Positions 23,625 through 33,299 of a stretch of 64,000 bases of DNA are shown piece after piece; positions within the stretch are counted from its first letter, which is position 1; each line of letters opens with the position of its first letter. The position numbers were made by a program, and so were the translations under genes. Source of the stretch: Chalara sp. BL73. Its lineage: Eukaryota; Ascomycota; Leotiomycetes; Helotiales. The notes under the pieces are model-generated. The model was not told the origin of the DNA and did not search any database. It saw only the letters and a list, made by a program, of their open reading frames with translations. The DNA lies in contig CAKJVC010000068.1 in NCBI GenBank assembly GCA_918026815.1, positions 62,001-126,000 of the forward strand. Reading direction: 5' to 3'.

Positions 23625-24146
23625 ATGTCCGCCAATAACAGCTCCACTGGTGTCCTGCACCTCACAATCGGCTCCTCGGTATTTACCACTTCACTCCTCA
23701 ACAATCCCACCGTCTCAGCGTTTCAACACCTTCTCCCGCTGAACCTGCAAATGTCCGAGCTGAACGGCAACGAAAAACACTCCGACCTCCCTATTTCACT
23801 CCCAACCTCAGCAACCAACCCCGGATCTATCAGAGTTGGGGATCTAATGCTTTACGGTTCGCGAACGCTTGTGTTGTGGTACGAGGACTACTCGAGTAGT
23901 TTCAGGTATACAAGAATAGGGACTGTTGACAATCCTGAAGGGTTGGGTGCAGCCGTTGGGAGCGGTACAGTTGATGTTGGTTTTGCGGCAGGAGGAGGTA
24001 GTAGTACAACTAGTCCGACTACGGCTGCACCACTGAGGTCGACGCCGTCAACCAACCGAGCAAAGAGTGTTGGTATGAGCTGCCATGGGTGGGAAGCATT
24101 ATCTCTGATAGGCTTTCTAGGCATAGTGTATAGTATCAACTGCTAG
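23625..24146 (+). CDS. Cyclophilin-like-fold domain protein with Ser/Thr-rich tail
   Basis: Intronless frame of 173 residues. Residues about 8-120 match the short cyclophilin-like fold found in many bacterial and some fungal proteins. Landmarks are a strand LTIGSSVFTTSLLNNPT, an FQHLLPLNLQMSELNGNEK segment, DLPISLPTSATNPGSIRVGD, LMLYGSRTLVLWYEDYSSSF, and a final strand after NPEGLGAAVGSGTVDV. The biochemical role of this family is unsettled; no prolyl isomerase activity should be assumed. After the domain comes an unusual tail: a Gly/Ser/Thr/Pro linker (about 125-150) and a hydrophobic C-terminus (about 156-173, GWEALSLIGFLGIVYS). No N-terminal signal peptide is visible, so GPI anchoring is unlikely; a tail anchor is conceivable. 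The start is the first in-frame ATG before the domain. Confidence 0.75.
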   Translation: MSANNSSTGVLHLTIGSSVFTTSLLNNPTVSAFQHLLPLNLQMSELNGNEKHSDLPISLPTSATNPGSIRVGDLMLYGSRTLVLWYEDYSSSFRYTRIGTVDNPEGLGAAVGSGTVDVGFAAGGGSSTTSPTTAAPLRSTPSTNRAKSVGMSCHGWEALSLIGFLGIVYSINC

Positions 24147-24625
24147 GAAGAGGATCCAAGCTTCTGTGTTCTTCGATCTTTGAAGTACTGGCGGGGAACG
24201 GGCTGGGATCCTATGAGCAAAATTTGCATGCTCGCCGAGATCAGGCCCTGAAGTCTGGTCATCATGGATAGCTAGATTTTCAGCTTGAGATGCCTGAGCC
24301 AGGAAATGCGGCACGGATTGTGCTCCTTTTTTTTTCTTTTTCTTTTGATCGGGGTTCCTGTTCGTCCATAGTGTGGTGCGAGCTATAGAGAAGGTTTGGC
24401 ACCATCCTGAAGGAGGCGGGTGAACCATGCCTAGGCCTGAAGAGTTCTCGTTTAGGTTTGCCAAGCCGCTTGATGTTTGATGTGGGTTGCAACGCCTAGA
24501 TGTGATTACTAAACAGAATCAAAACCTCCATTGCTACCAGTAGAACTTCTTCTCCTTAGTCTACAGAAGACAAACGTCTCCTGTCCAAACGAAATATACG
24601 CCTTTCTCCGAGTGTGCACATCACA
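24147..24625. other. Intergenic DNA with a pyrimidine tract
   Basis: No gene seen. A C/T-rich run (CCTTTTTTTTTCTTTTTCTT, near 24,326-24,346) is present. Minus-strand open frames at 24,117-24,492 read partly through this tract and lack any domain. Confidence 0.45.
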
Positions 24626-24778
24626 ATGTCAACCCCGCCGGTCAGAATGCAGACTCCGAAAGCATCTTCATCCACGTCAACGAGAAAGGGCAAGATAATA
24701 ACGGCGTGCTCCAACTGCTACCGCCGAAAACAGAAGGCAAATTCACTATCAATTCCCCTGCACTGGATATCGTTCTAA
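24626..24778 (+). pseudogene. Truncated Zn2Cys6 zinc-cluster fragment
   Basis: A 50-codon frame that opens with a Ser/Thr/Lys-rich N-terminus and reaches ITACSNCYRRKQK at residues about 25-37. This is the first half of a fungal zinc binuclear cluster (C-x2-C followed by basic residues). At the position of the third Cys the frame has Ala (GCA). A one-base shift would give a TGC-like codon but then runs into unrelated sequence, and the second Cys triplet is missing. It looks like a transcription-factor gene truncated after its first exon or by deletion. It could be a real first exon whose remainder is lost. It lies about 280 bp beyond the 3' end of the GMC oxidoreductase gene, on the opposite strand. 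Confidence 0.45.
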
Positions 24779-25054
24779 AGAAGTAATACATCCTGTTAAA
24801 GCATTGGTTCGAGCCCATCCTCACCGGCTCGGGGGCTTAGCGATCGCTGAAGGGGCTAGGCATACAAGGGATATAACTACCTGATACGGATGCATTATAT
24901 TGATATGGAGATTTGTGGATATGACCAACGGTAGCTGAATTAACATATCCTCAACTTGTCAAAAGTACTAACTACTCTGCTAATAACTGAGAGTACTTCT
25001 ATGGAATTTGTATCGTACATGAAGGACAGCTGCTGGTCTTGGCCTCGGTGTTCA
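24779..25054. other. Intergenic DNA between the zinc-cluster fragment and the GMC gene 3' end
   Basis: About 275 bp holding the 3' UTR of the minus-strand GMC gene. No other feature is seen. Confidence 0.5.
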
Positions 25055-27190
25055 TCAGTTCCTAAAGGAAGCAGTCCCATTGTTTGCATCCCCCAAGATA
25101 TCATCAAAGGCCTTCTCACTGATCATGAAAACCGGCAAAATGGGAAACGCGCCTGGAACGCGGGGAAAGATGGAAGCATCGACAACCCTCAATCCTTCAA
25201 CGCCATGAACACGGAATTTCGAATCGACACAGGACTTGGTATTATTTGCGGGACCCATAGCGCAGGTCGATGAGGCATGATGGGAGAAAGCTTGGTCCTT
25301 GATAGCTTGTTTCACCTCAGAATTGGGATCTGGTGAAATCACCGTGAAAGGGCCGTATGGACCCCCAGTCCGATTGAAAACACCTAGCACGAGATCAATG
25401 CCCTCACTTAAAGCCTGCAAATCGTGATCTCCACCTTCCTCGAAGAAATTAAAGTTGATATCTGGGACATCTTGAGGGTCGGCAGAGCGTAAGAGAACAG
25501 TACCAGCGGTGTTTTGGCTCTGCATCTTGACAACGGACCAGTAGTAGGACTCCAGAGGAAATTGCGCCGAGGCGAATCCTGGAAAGAATCCGTCGAAAAC
25601 TGCGGCGCCAGAGCCAAAGAAAAACAGGTCCGCATCTTTATTCTCAGTGACGCTTGAGTGGTACATGACTCCAACAGAGGATGCCGCGAATCCATATGGG
25701 CCACTGTGTTCTTCCGCCCACTGTCTCAGGCATGGGTCACCTGGGGCAAGATTTGTGCAGTTTTCGAAAGGGTTCTCAAACGGTATTGCCGCTTCGACAA
25801 CAACGCCAGACTCATAGTTGTCCTGGAGGTTTGTCCCGACAGCTGGGAGATCAACAACGACGGGGATGCCGAAGCTTTCGAGTTCCTCTTGGGGGCCAAT
25901 GCCACTGAGTTTGAGGATCTGCGGAGTATTGAATGCACCTCCTGCAACGATGACTTCTCTGGTGGCTGTAACGTTGAACGTGGTACTGGTTTGAAGCCCA
26001 TTGTTGCGGCGGTCGGCGCGGTAGAGTGCGGAACCACGGAGGTACTCCACGCCTACTGCTCTGGGCTTTCCGGAGTTGGCGTCGGTATCAAAGAGGACCT
26101 TTGTTGCGAGAGTGGCGGTGCTGATCGTGAGAGGATATCGCTGGGTTCCATCATCGTTCCGCTCGTTAATGGTGTCACGGAGGTACGTTTGGGCGCTACT
26201 TCGCTGTCTCAAGGAATCCGTATGGACGGTAATCTGAGAGACATCGTTGCGTTCATAACGATCTGAGTCCAGGCGGTTGACATCGCGACGGAGTAGTTCA
26301 AATATCTCTTCGGTACTATTCGGTGAGTGTTGTCCAAGAGCCTCACATAGACCACGGACGTGCTCGAGAAGACCATGTTGACTTCTGAGTTCCTCAATGT
26401 CATTTTGTTGGGACTGGTTCATGTTAATAAATAAGTTCTCACCACAAGGAGAAGAAGTGGATCTGTACTCACATGAAGATATCCACTAAATCCGTGGCCG
26501 GCAGCCGCCGCAGATTCCTCGTCAAGATAGTCGTTGTGTTCAAGACGCTCGAAATAAGAGCGCATAGTCGCAGCATTCCAGGATGAATCGCCAGTCAAGT
26601 TGGCAATGTGTTCCCAGTCATTGTCGGGTGGCAGTGCAAAGTTCATGGCGTTGTGATTACTGCAGCCTCCCATAGTACCAGCACGAGGATAATAGATACC
26701 AAGTGGTTCTGCTCCCTCGGGCGGGGCGGTGCCAACATAGAGGTCCTGATTTGGAAGTCGCCACGTGAATTTGTTATCACGATATGCTTGCTCCGGATCT
26801 TTGAAGTGGTTGACGTAGAATTCCCAAGACATGGTAGGATCCTCGGAGGATGGGTTTGCGCTGGAATCGAAGTAAGCGGAGGTCAAGGAATATTATATCG
26901 ACGAGCAAAACATCGGGGTTTCAGTTGACAACTTACAAGAAGGGGATTCGTTGCATCGGAGACTCTCCATGGTCTTCTCCTGCTTCAATCAAAAAGACTG
27001 AATGTCCTGCACGAGCGAGATTTGCCCTAAAAAGATCAATTCGGGCTTTCTGCTATCAAAAGATTCTGAAAACGTACGCCAACGGTCCTCCTCCAGGTCC
27101 GGAACCAATGATTACATATTCATACTTAGATGAAGACTGTGCCACAGCTGTAGACATGACCAAAGCCAACGGAATAAGAGCCAGTATCAT
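25055..27190 (-). CDS. Secreted GMC oxidoreductase (FAD-dependent), four exons, 649 aa
   Basis: Spliced model on the minus strand: exon 1 27,190-27,078, exon 2 27,026-26,937, exon 3 26,860-26,473, exon 4 26,413-25,055. Introns of 51, 76 and 59 nt are GT-AG and keep the frame. The first 18 or so residues ([18 protein letters not shown]) form a signal peptide. The FAD-binding Rossmann motif [10 protein letters not shown] spans the first splice site and is followed by [22 protein letters not shown] matches GMC signature 1, and [20 protein letters not shown] matches signature 2. The C-terminal [10 protein letters not shown] carries the conserved catalytic His. The usual second His/Asn is replaced by the PGAFP motif typical of one fungal subfamily. 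Members oxidise alcohols or sugars, often outside the cell, and some act in metabolite pathways. The substrate is unknown. Length is normal and no frame damage is seen. Confidence 0.93.
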
Positions 27191-28381
27191 TTTCAACGTG
27201 GAAAACAGGTGATTGCAGAATGAAGCAGGTAAGCGTAGGTCTGTAGTCGAACTGCTCTGAGGGTTGCTGATGTAGAAATGTTTCGATGTAGATTGTAGCT
27301 CCTTTTAAGCAAAACATAACTCTTCCTGATTTGAAAGCAAACAATGGACTACTTGACACCAAACACAGAATCTGCCTTTATTTCCGTGGAATAGAAGCTA
27401 ACTCCGAGAAATCCATTACGTTGCGAAGCTATCGCAGTGTGGACTCGGGGCTGTGCGGGAAATCGTCCGTACCTTGCAGTCAGTTGGCCGGTTCTCATAG
27501 TCAGGCATGACCTTGAAGAGCCGAGAGTATCATCCGTGTTAGCAAGCCTACCATGTATTTCTTTTAGATGGACTCAGCTAGAGTCTTTGACAGACAATAA
27601 TACACTTACACTCCATGTATTATGTTATGTCAACAACTATTAACAGCACGGTAAACCGCATCAGTCATGCGCTTTGAGACTATCTCTCTTACATAGTAAA
27701 AGAAGTTCGTGATAGTGGCATTACCATTGCAAGAATCGACTTGTTGCAGGAGTTAGTACTCACTTTTTTTTTTTTTTTCATATGTGTATCCAACCAGCCA
27801 AAAAACCCACTAGAACGTAGGGATCGTGGCCTCTAAGAGGCCACGCGAGCTGGGAAATCAGGCCAGAAACTTGGCACTCAGCTTAGGATTCCCCAGAAAT
27901 GTTGGTACTTCTAGGAATTATGGATTAAACAGGACTTGCGAAATTGCGTTCCTGTTGACCTCTGCCCTCCGGTTGGCCCAGAAAATGCCAAGTGCCCAAA
28001 ACACCCCTGATGGGTACAGATATAAAAAAACGCGGGTATAAATGCGCAATCTCCTAATGCGGCATAGCCCGGAAAAGTATAATTCTTGGCTTAACTAAGT
28101 ATTGCGAATATTTAAGGTTACCCCGCTACTCTGATCGGGAAGAGAGTCAAGAGAGGATAATTCTCCGAATGGGCAGCCCCGTGATCTGGAAGGCACGGAA
28201 AGTTTAAAGCACACAACCCAAGAACGCTTTGAAATCTAATGCGCGATCGATAATCATTTATAGGACCTCCAACCTCGGTATCTCAAACTATTAAATTCCC
28301 TTGTTCTGCCCAAGGCGGTGAGACAAAGTTAGCCCCTGGCCCCTCCGTACACTATAAGAGTTAATAAATATTCTTTGCTCA
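27191..28381. other. Intergenic DNA upstream of the GMC gene
   Basis: About 1.2 kb with no supported gene. It would contain the GMC promoter. Features seen are a T-run at about 27,765-27,778 and a near-perfect palindrome at 27,825-27,845. A short frame at 27,826-28,041 has no domain. Confidence 0.45.
27825..27845. repeat. 21-bp palindrome CGTGGCCTCT-A-AGAGGCCACG
   Basis: Ten-base arms with a single central base, perfectly complementary. It could be a protein-binding site or the end of a small foldback element; nothing around it decides. Confidence 0.7.
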
Positions 28382-29925
28382 TTGCGCGAGTCGTCTGAGC
28401 TCAAATATGTGTCACAAGCTGCTCCTGCAGTTGCTCATTTCCTGCTCAATCGGCCTTTCATTCTACGTGCCACGAGGGGGGCGATCTCTTACTATCAACT
28501 TCTACAGGGTGAAAGCTACTTTCCGAGCTACCCTTGTAGCATTCTTAGAGGATTCAGTCCCTGAATTCGGGACAGCAGAGGCAGAAGAGTATACCGAGCT
28601 TGACCTAGAGAGTCGCCGGCCCTCGTTGTACGAGAACTACAGCAAGCGGGGTCAAAGACTAGCGGGTCTCTGTTTCTACGAGTACGCCTCCTAAATCTAC
28701 GTACAGAATTCTGCTGCCGCTGCTGGGCGTACCATGTGCTTTCCGTTCGAAGATACACACCCACAGCACGCAACTCATCTCCAGGTCTCGGCGAGTTCTA
28801 CCGAAGCTCTGGCAACACCATCTCTATGCGGAAGCTTTACCCGACTTCAAGACCCCGGTGACAGTGTTCTGCCTAACACGTCTAGAACCCAAGATGAGGT
28901 CGATGAGACCTTACTTGGGTTATTCTATCCGTGGAACAGACTCGCTTTAGAATTTAAACAGGACGGCCTTCAGGATCTTCGAGCCTCGGAATATAAGAAT
29001 ACCTACATCTGGAAACTGGTTCTTAAATCTCTCCCCTCGTATCTGGTACATCTCTCTCAGGACGTTCTACTATTGCGCCGTAGTAAGGAAGCTGCGGACA
29101 AGGACCGGAAGGAGCGAGGCATTCAGTTCAACGACTGCTTGGAGACCTTAGATGGCAGTACTTGCAACGGCGAGGAAATAGATAACATCGACGTCGAATT
29201 TTCGGCGCTTCTTCCACAACACCATCTACTCCAGGCGGCCCTAGATGTCCGCGAGCGATGTCAGCCATGGCTCTAGCAGGTTACGAATCTTGCTAAGGCC
29301 AGTCAACGCTAGCACACAATTTTGTGACTGTGCGATGGTCAAGGCCTGGGGCAAAGAACTGCAGCCATCCTTGGCACTTGAAGCTGAAGCTGAAGCTGAA
29401 ATCTGTGATAGCACAGCCTCACTTTGTACAGCCGACGAATCGGCTTGCCTGATCCCTTCTCTCCGCCTCTTACCTCTTCTTAAAGCATCGCTATCTACCC
29501 TACGGGCTATATTTCGCGCTACGCCTACTGTCGACTCGGTACTTTCCTTGATCGAGAGCCAACATCAGCTTAATAGCAAGCAAAAGCTCGTCGTCCGCGC
29601 TTTATTCGACTGGATCTTACATCCTATTCTGATTCGTACCGCTAGGGACTAATTCCTGCTCTACCTCGGAGGCGTTGGTGGAGTTGGCAAGATATACTTG
29701 ATTAAGGCTTTTCTTCTTGGCCTCTCCGTTATTGAGAAACGAGAAGATGTTCTCCTGACTGCTTCTACTCGGGCTGCGGCTGCCAACATTGGCGGCTCGA
29801 CTTACCACTCTGCCCTTGCTTTGGCAACCAACCTGTACGACCAGCAACCAGATTGAGGTTTGCGCACAAAAAGATCTTCATCGTCGATGAGATCAGGATG
29901 GTCAGCCTTGACTGAGCTGTAAGTC
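28382..29925 (+). pseudogene. Decayed Helitron-type (PIF1-like) helicase
   Basis: A coding relic with normal GC content, unlike the Helitron at 53-59 kb. Pieces in order are: an N-terminal stretch in frame with 28,382, then the main frame 28,407-29,276 broken by one TAA (28,692-28,694). This holds LFYPWNRLALEF (about 28,916-28,955) and VLLLRRSKEAADKDRKERG, typical of the segment before the helicase domain in Helitron proteins. A third frame, 29,245-29,850, is broken by TAA at 29,650. It contains the Walker A relic GGVGGVGKIYLI (Thr after GK replaced by Ile) and the STYHSALAL segment. After a frameshift comes the Walker B relic IFIVDEIRMVS (about 29,872-29,905). Two or three frameshifts and stops make it non-functional. 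The HUH Rep part and the element ends are not seen, so it is a fragment. A captured host PIF1 gene is less likely given the flanking motifs. Confidence 0.7.
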
Positions 29926-29958
29926 TCTAGAAATGTGTAACTTCCCATCAGCTAATGA

Positions 29959-30270
29959 ACTACCCCTGGTAGTGGGGACAGGGAGATTCTTTCCTCTGAA
30001 GACGATACCTCCGTCATCCTACATTTGTTTAACGAGGAGTGATGGGAATCCATTGGCATTTTCCAGCAATCTGACTCTGACCTGTCTCGCGATGCTTCAT
30101 CCGATGAGGGCTTCGGTGATACATCCCCTGGCGAGGCTCCCAGCGAAACATCCTCTGATTGGGACTCCAGCGAGGCAAGCGAACAATATATTGATAATGA
30201 TCTCCTCGATGGCTATGTATACCCTGGACCTGACCTTGCCGACAACACAATCCATCATACTGGGTTCTAG
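29959..30270 (+). pseudogene. Acidic Ser/Asp-rich protein fragment, unrecognised
   Basis: A frame of 103 codons ending in TAG at 30,268-30,270 with a single internal TGA near 30,039. The sequence is strongly acidic and Ser-rich (for example SDSDLSRDASSDEGFGD and ETSSDWDSSEASEQ) and looks like a disordered protein tail. It follows the helicase relic by about 35 bp in another frame, so it could belong to the same element or to a different decayed gene. No family recognised. Confidence 0.3.
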
Positions 30271-31250
30271 CAAGCCGGGGGGAAGGGTGGCGGTTGGCTG
30301 TTGGCTGTCATGACGATAGAACAACCGGATATGATATCTTTTTTTCTGGTAGTTACTATTGATCCATGTAAGAATCTCGAATCTAATTCACCGGCGCCGA
30401 GTCGAAGGAAGCTACGAAGGCTTGTTTCTGGTCGGGACCGGGGTATTTTGAGAATTGTAAGGGGGGATTGAGTTGGTGATATGGGATATTCGTCTGTCGA
30501 TGTTTAATACCTTCTAACATTACCACAAGATAGTATTAATTCCAATAACCCCCCCGTATGTGATAGTGTTACTCGTGTTTATGCACCGCGTATCCCCATC
30601 CTTGCCGTACAGCCATTTGAATATTGGATTCCTTGAAAATGCTCTTGGTGCCGTTGCTGACGACACTCCTGTCGGAATCCTTACCAATCCCTTCGAAGGT
30701 GACGAAGCTGGATCACAACCTGAAGATTTTCTTCTCAGTGCGCTTTACTAGGCCGAAATCCTTTGGTGATAGTTGGCTGGCATGACGTGGGCAAGAAATC
30801 GTCGAAGCCGTTTATGATACTTGCAAGGATCGGTTAACTTGAGCCTCAATGAACTCCGCCAAGAACCCTGCCAGGCCTTCCCTCATCAATCCTTTCAAAT
30901 ATTTCCCGGTTACCAGCGCAAAGCGTACCTGTTCAGGAACTACGGCTTCCACAAAGAGCCCCGAACTCGGCCAAAAAGGCCTCCCCCTGGACTTGGGCTT
31001 TGTCGACCACACTTTTGCGACTGAGTAAGGTCCAATCGCGGCGCTTGCCGCCACAGCACCCACCTCAGCTCGATCACATCCAAAAGCCAGTGAACAACTA
31101 CATACAAAATTCCCTGTCCCATTCACAGCTGCCAACAATCGATGAACGATAGGTGGAATTCAATTTTATGCCAACTTCTAGATTCTACAAAATGGGGGTT
31201 GTGCGGACCACGTGACCCGGTGGGTCGTATGTGGATCCGTAAACCCCTAC
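30271..31250. other. GC-balanced DNA without a supported gene
   Basis: Short open frames at 30,560-30,751 and on both strands at 30,812-31,138 have no recognisable domain. A CACGTGACCCGGTGGGTC stretch at 31,209-31,226 lies next to the abrupt change to AT-rich DNA near 31,260. It may be the sheltered left rim of the transposon into which Gypsy 3 inserted. Confidence 0.4.
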
Positions 31251-31508
31251 TTCCTACAGTAACTTTTTCAGTTGTTAAAAGTTTTTTTACTTGTTTTTTT
31301 TTCGGCGTATTGCTTTTACTAATATATTTTCGGTATTTCGTAGCTGTATTGTTTGTAAGTTTACATTTAGTATATATATTTTAATCGTTTGTAACTAACA
31401 ATTTTCACTCGTAAGCTAAAACTATAAATTAAATTCGAGTTTTTCGTCGTTTTTATACAAAACGTATACGTTAAATTACAAAGTATTACAAAAAAATTTC
31501 AAAACGCT

Positions 31509-31964
31509 TGTCACGAACCGAATCCTGGGACCTGCTGAGGCCCCAGGAGGAGAGCCCCAGGACGCTCCGACGTCCCAGGACCAATGGGGATCCCAGGGAC
31601 GTGGGTCCCGGGATCAGCTAGTATCCTAGGACTTTAAAGTAAGTAAAAAAGCAAACGGCTTTTTAAACCTCGAGAACCGCGACCACGTTACGTAGTAGAG
31701 TTTAAAGGAGTCTTGGGAGTTTATATAAACTCCAAAAACTCCAAGAAACTCCAGCTTAGCTATAGTATATAAATAGTCGCAGTTTTATAGTTTAAAAGCT
31801 TCGTGCTTAATTTTTATTATAGTTTAGCAATATAGTTTTTGTTATATTTGTAACGTTTCACTTTTCAGTGAAAAGCAGTGTTTAGCTTATTTTATATATA
31901 TACTATACTAACTAACGAGTCTCAAGTTTAGCTACTTAAGCCTAAAGCTACTTCGCACGTTACA
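31509..31964 (+). repeat. 5' LTR of Gypsy 3
   Basis: 456 bp, TGTCACG...CGTTACA. The first ~120 bp keep normal GC content with many CC and GG runs, while the rest is mutated. The matching part of the 3' LTR is heavily mutated. A retroelement uses this segment as promoter and for reverse-transcription strand transfer. Confidence 0.95.
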
Positions 31965-31984
31965 CTTTAAGCACTTTTAGTTTT

Positions 31985-32930
31985 GAAGTAACTAAGCAAT
32001 ATAGCACTCAACACGAGAAGCTTTTCCGCCAGCACGGCCGGACAGAAAGCAAAAAAAAAAGTAGTAACTCTAAACATTACCGCTACCGACAAAAACGGGA
32101 ACATCGAGCTTTTTAACGTTAAGCTTACTAAAATCGAAGTTTCGGAAACTTTGAAGGTTTTTTTGCCGGACAAATACTACGAAAACAGAAAAAATTTCAA
32201 GACTTTTCTTTTTTAAATAGAAATTTACCAGAAATTCAACAACGACAAGTTTTTTTATAAAAAAGCTTACTGTCTGTTCGCTGTTTTTTATTTTAGAAAA
32301 AATGCGGCCAAATAAGTCATGCCGCTTTTAAAAGACTACTTTTAGCACGACGAAAATATCGACAAATGCATAACAGTTACTAAAATAGCGTTAAAAAAAT
32401 AGTCGGGATTTAAAAAAGCAATTAAAGCAGTATTCGGAAATATAAATAAAAAAAAAACCGCCGAACGGCATTTGTATAGCTTACAACAAACAAAAACAAC
32501 TATTGCTTACGCTACGAAATTCAAAAAACACGCTGCTTAAACCGGCTAAAATACTTAAGCTTTGATTAGCTATTACATAAAAAAACTTAAAGTTCACGTT
32601 TAAGCCGAATTCGCCCGAATAAACAACTTTACGAACATAGAATTATTAATCGAAATGTTTGTGCTAATAAACAACAGAATTAGTAATTTCTACAAAAATC
32701 AGAAATCTATAAAAAAACGCCGGTACTACAAAAACGAAAAAAAAAAGCGTAACTTAAAAAAAAAGCTAAACTGTTAGCCGGAGTTTATAAAGCTGAACGC
32801 TACAAAAAAAAAGAAGTTTATATTCAAAAAAAAAATGCAACACAAAAAAAAAAACAAGCTGTGCTACACTTGCGGCAAAAAAAAAGCATATAGCTTTATT
32901 CTACAAAAAAAACGAAAGTAAAAAACAGGC
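31985..32930 (+). pseudogene. Gag relic of Gypsy 3
   Basis: Read through stops, the frame gives a capsid-like protein with LPDKYYENRKNFKTF near 32,163-32,208 and a helical region after it. A zinc-knuckle relic CYTCGKK lies at about 32,869-32,890, as in Gypsy nucleocapsids (C-x2-C-x4-H-x4-C); its second half is damaged. Gag packages the element RNA. Many Glu/Asp codons have become Lys/Asn and Trp/Gln codons have become stops. Confidence 0.75.
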
Positions 32931-33299
32931 CAATATTACTTAAGTTAAAAAAGTTTGTGTAAAAAAACGTGTAAAAAAATATAAAACAAAAAAGATTCTT
33001 TATAAGTTTTCCAAAAAAAAACTCGAAAATATAAAAATAGCAACACAACTTTCGGAGCTCGGCTTTTTTGCTTTAAGAACTATAAGCTCAGCGCTAGCAC
33101 TAAAGCTTTATCCGGAAATTAGTAAAAAATAAAAATTGGCCTTGTTCGAAAAAAAAACTAGAGTATAGTTCTTTTTGACAAATACAAAAAAGCTCGATTA
33201 TTAAAAAAAACCGCAAAAAAAAAGCATAAACACGAAACTTTTCGGTATAAAAGCCGAAGTTATATACGAAAACGAACGCTGTGTAGCGTTTTAACTAGT

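Noticed and set aside
24790..24815. GGTTCGAGCCC at 24,804 as a tRNA B box
   Set aside because: No A box or foldable arms at the required distance upstream.
25408..26266. Long plus- and minus-strand frames overlapping the GMC gene
   Set aside because: They are shadows of exon 4, which carries clear family motifs on the minus strand.
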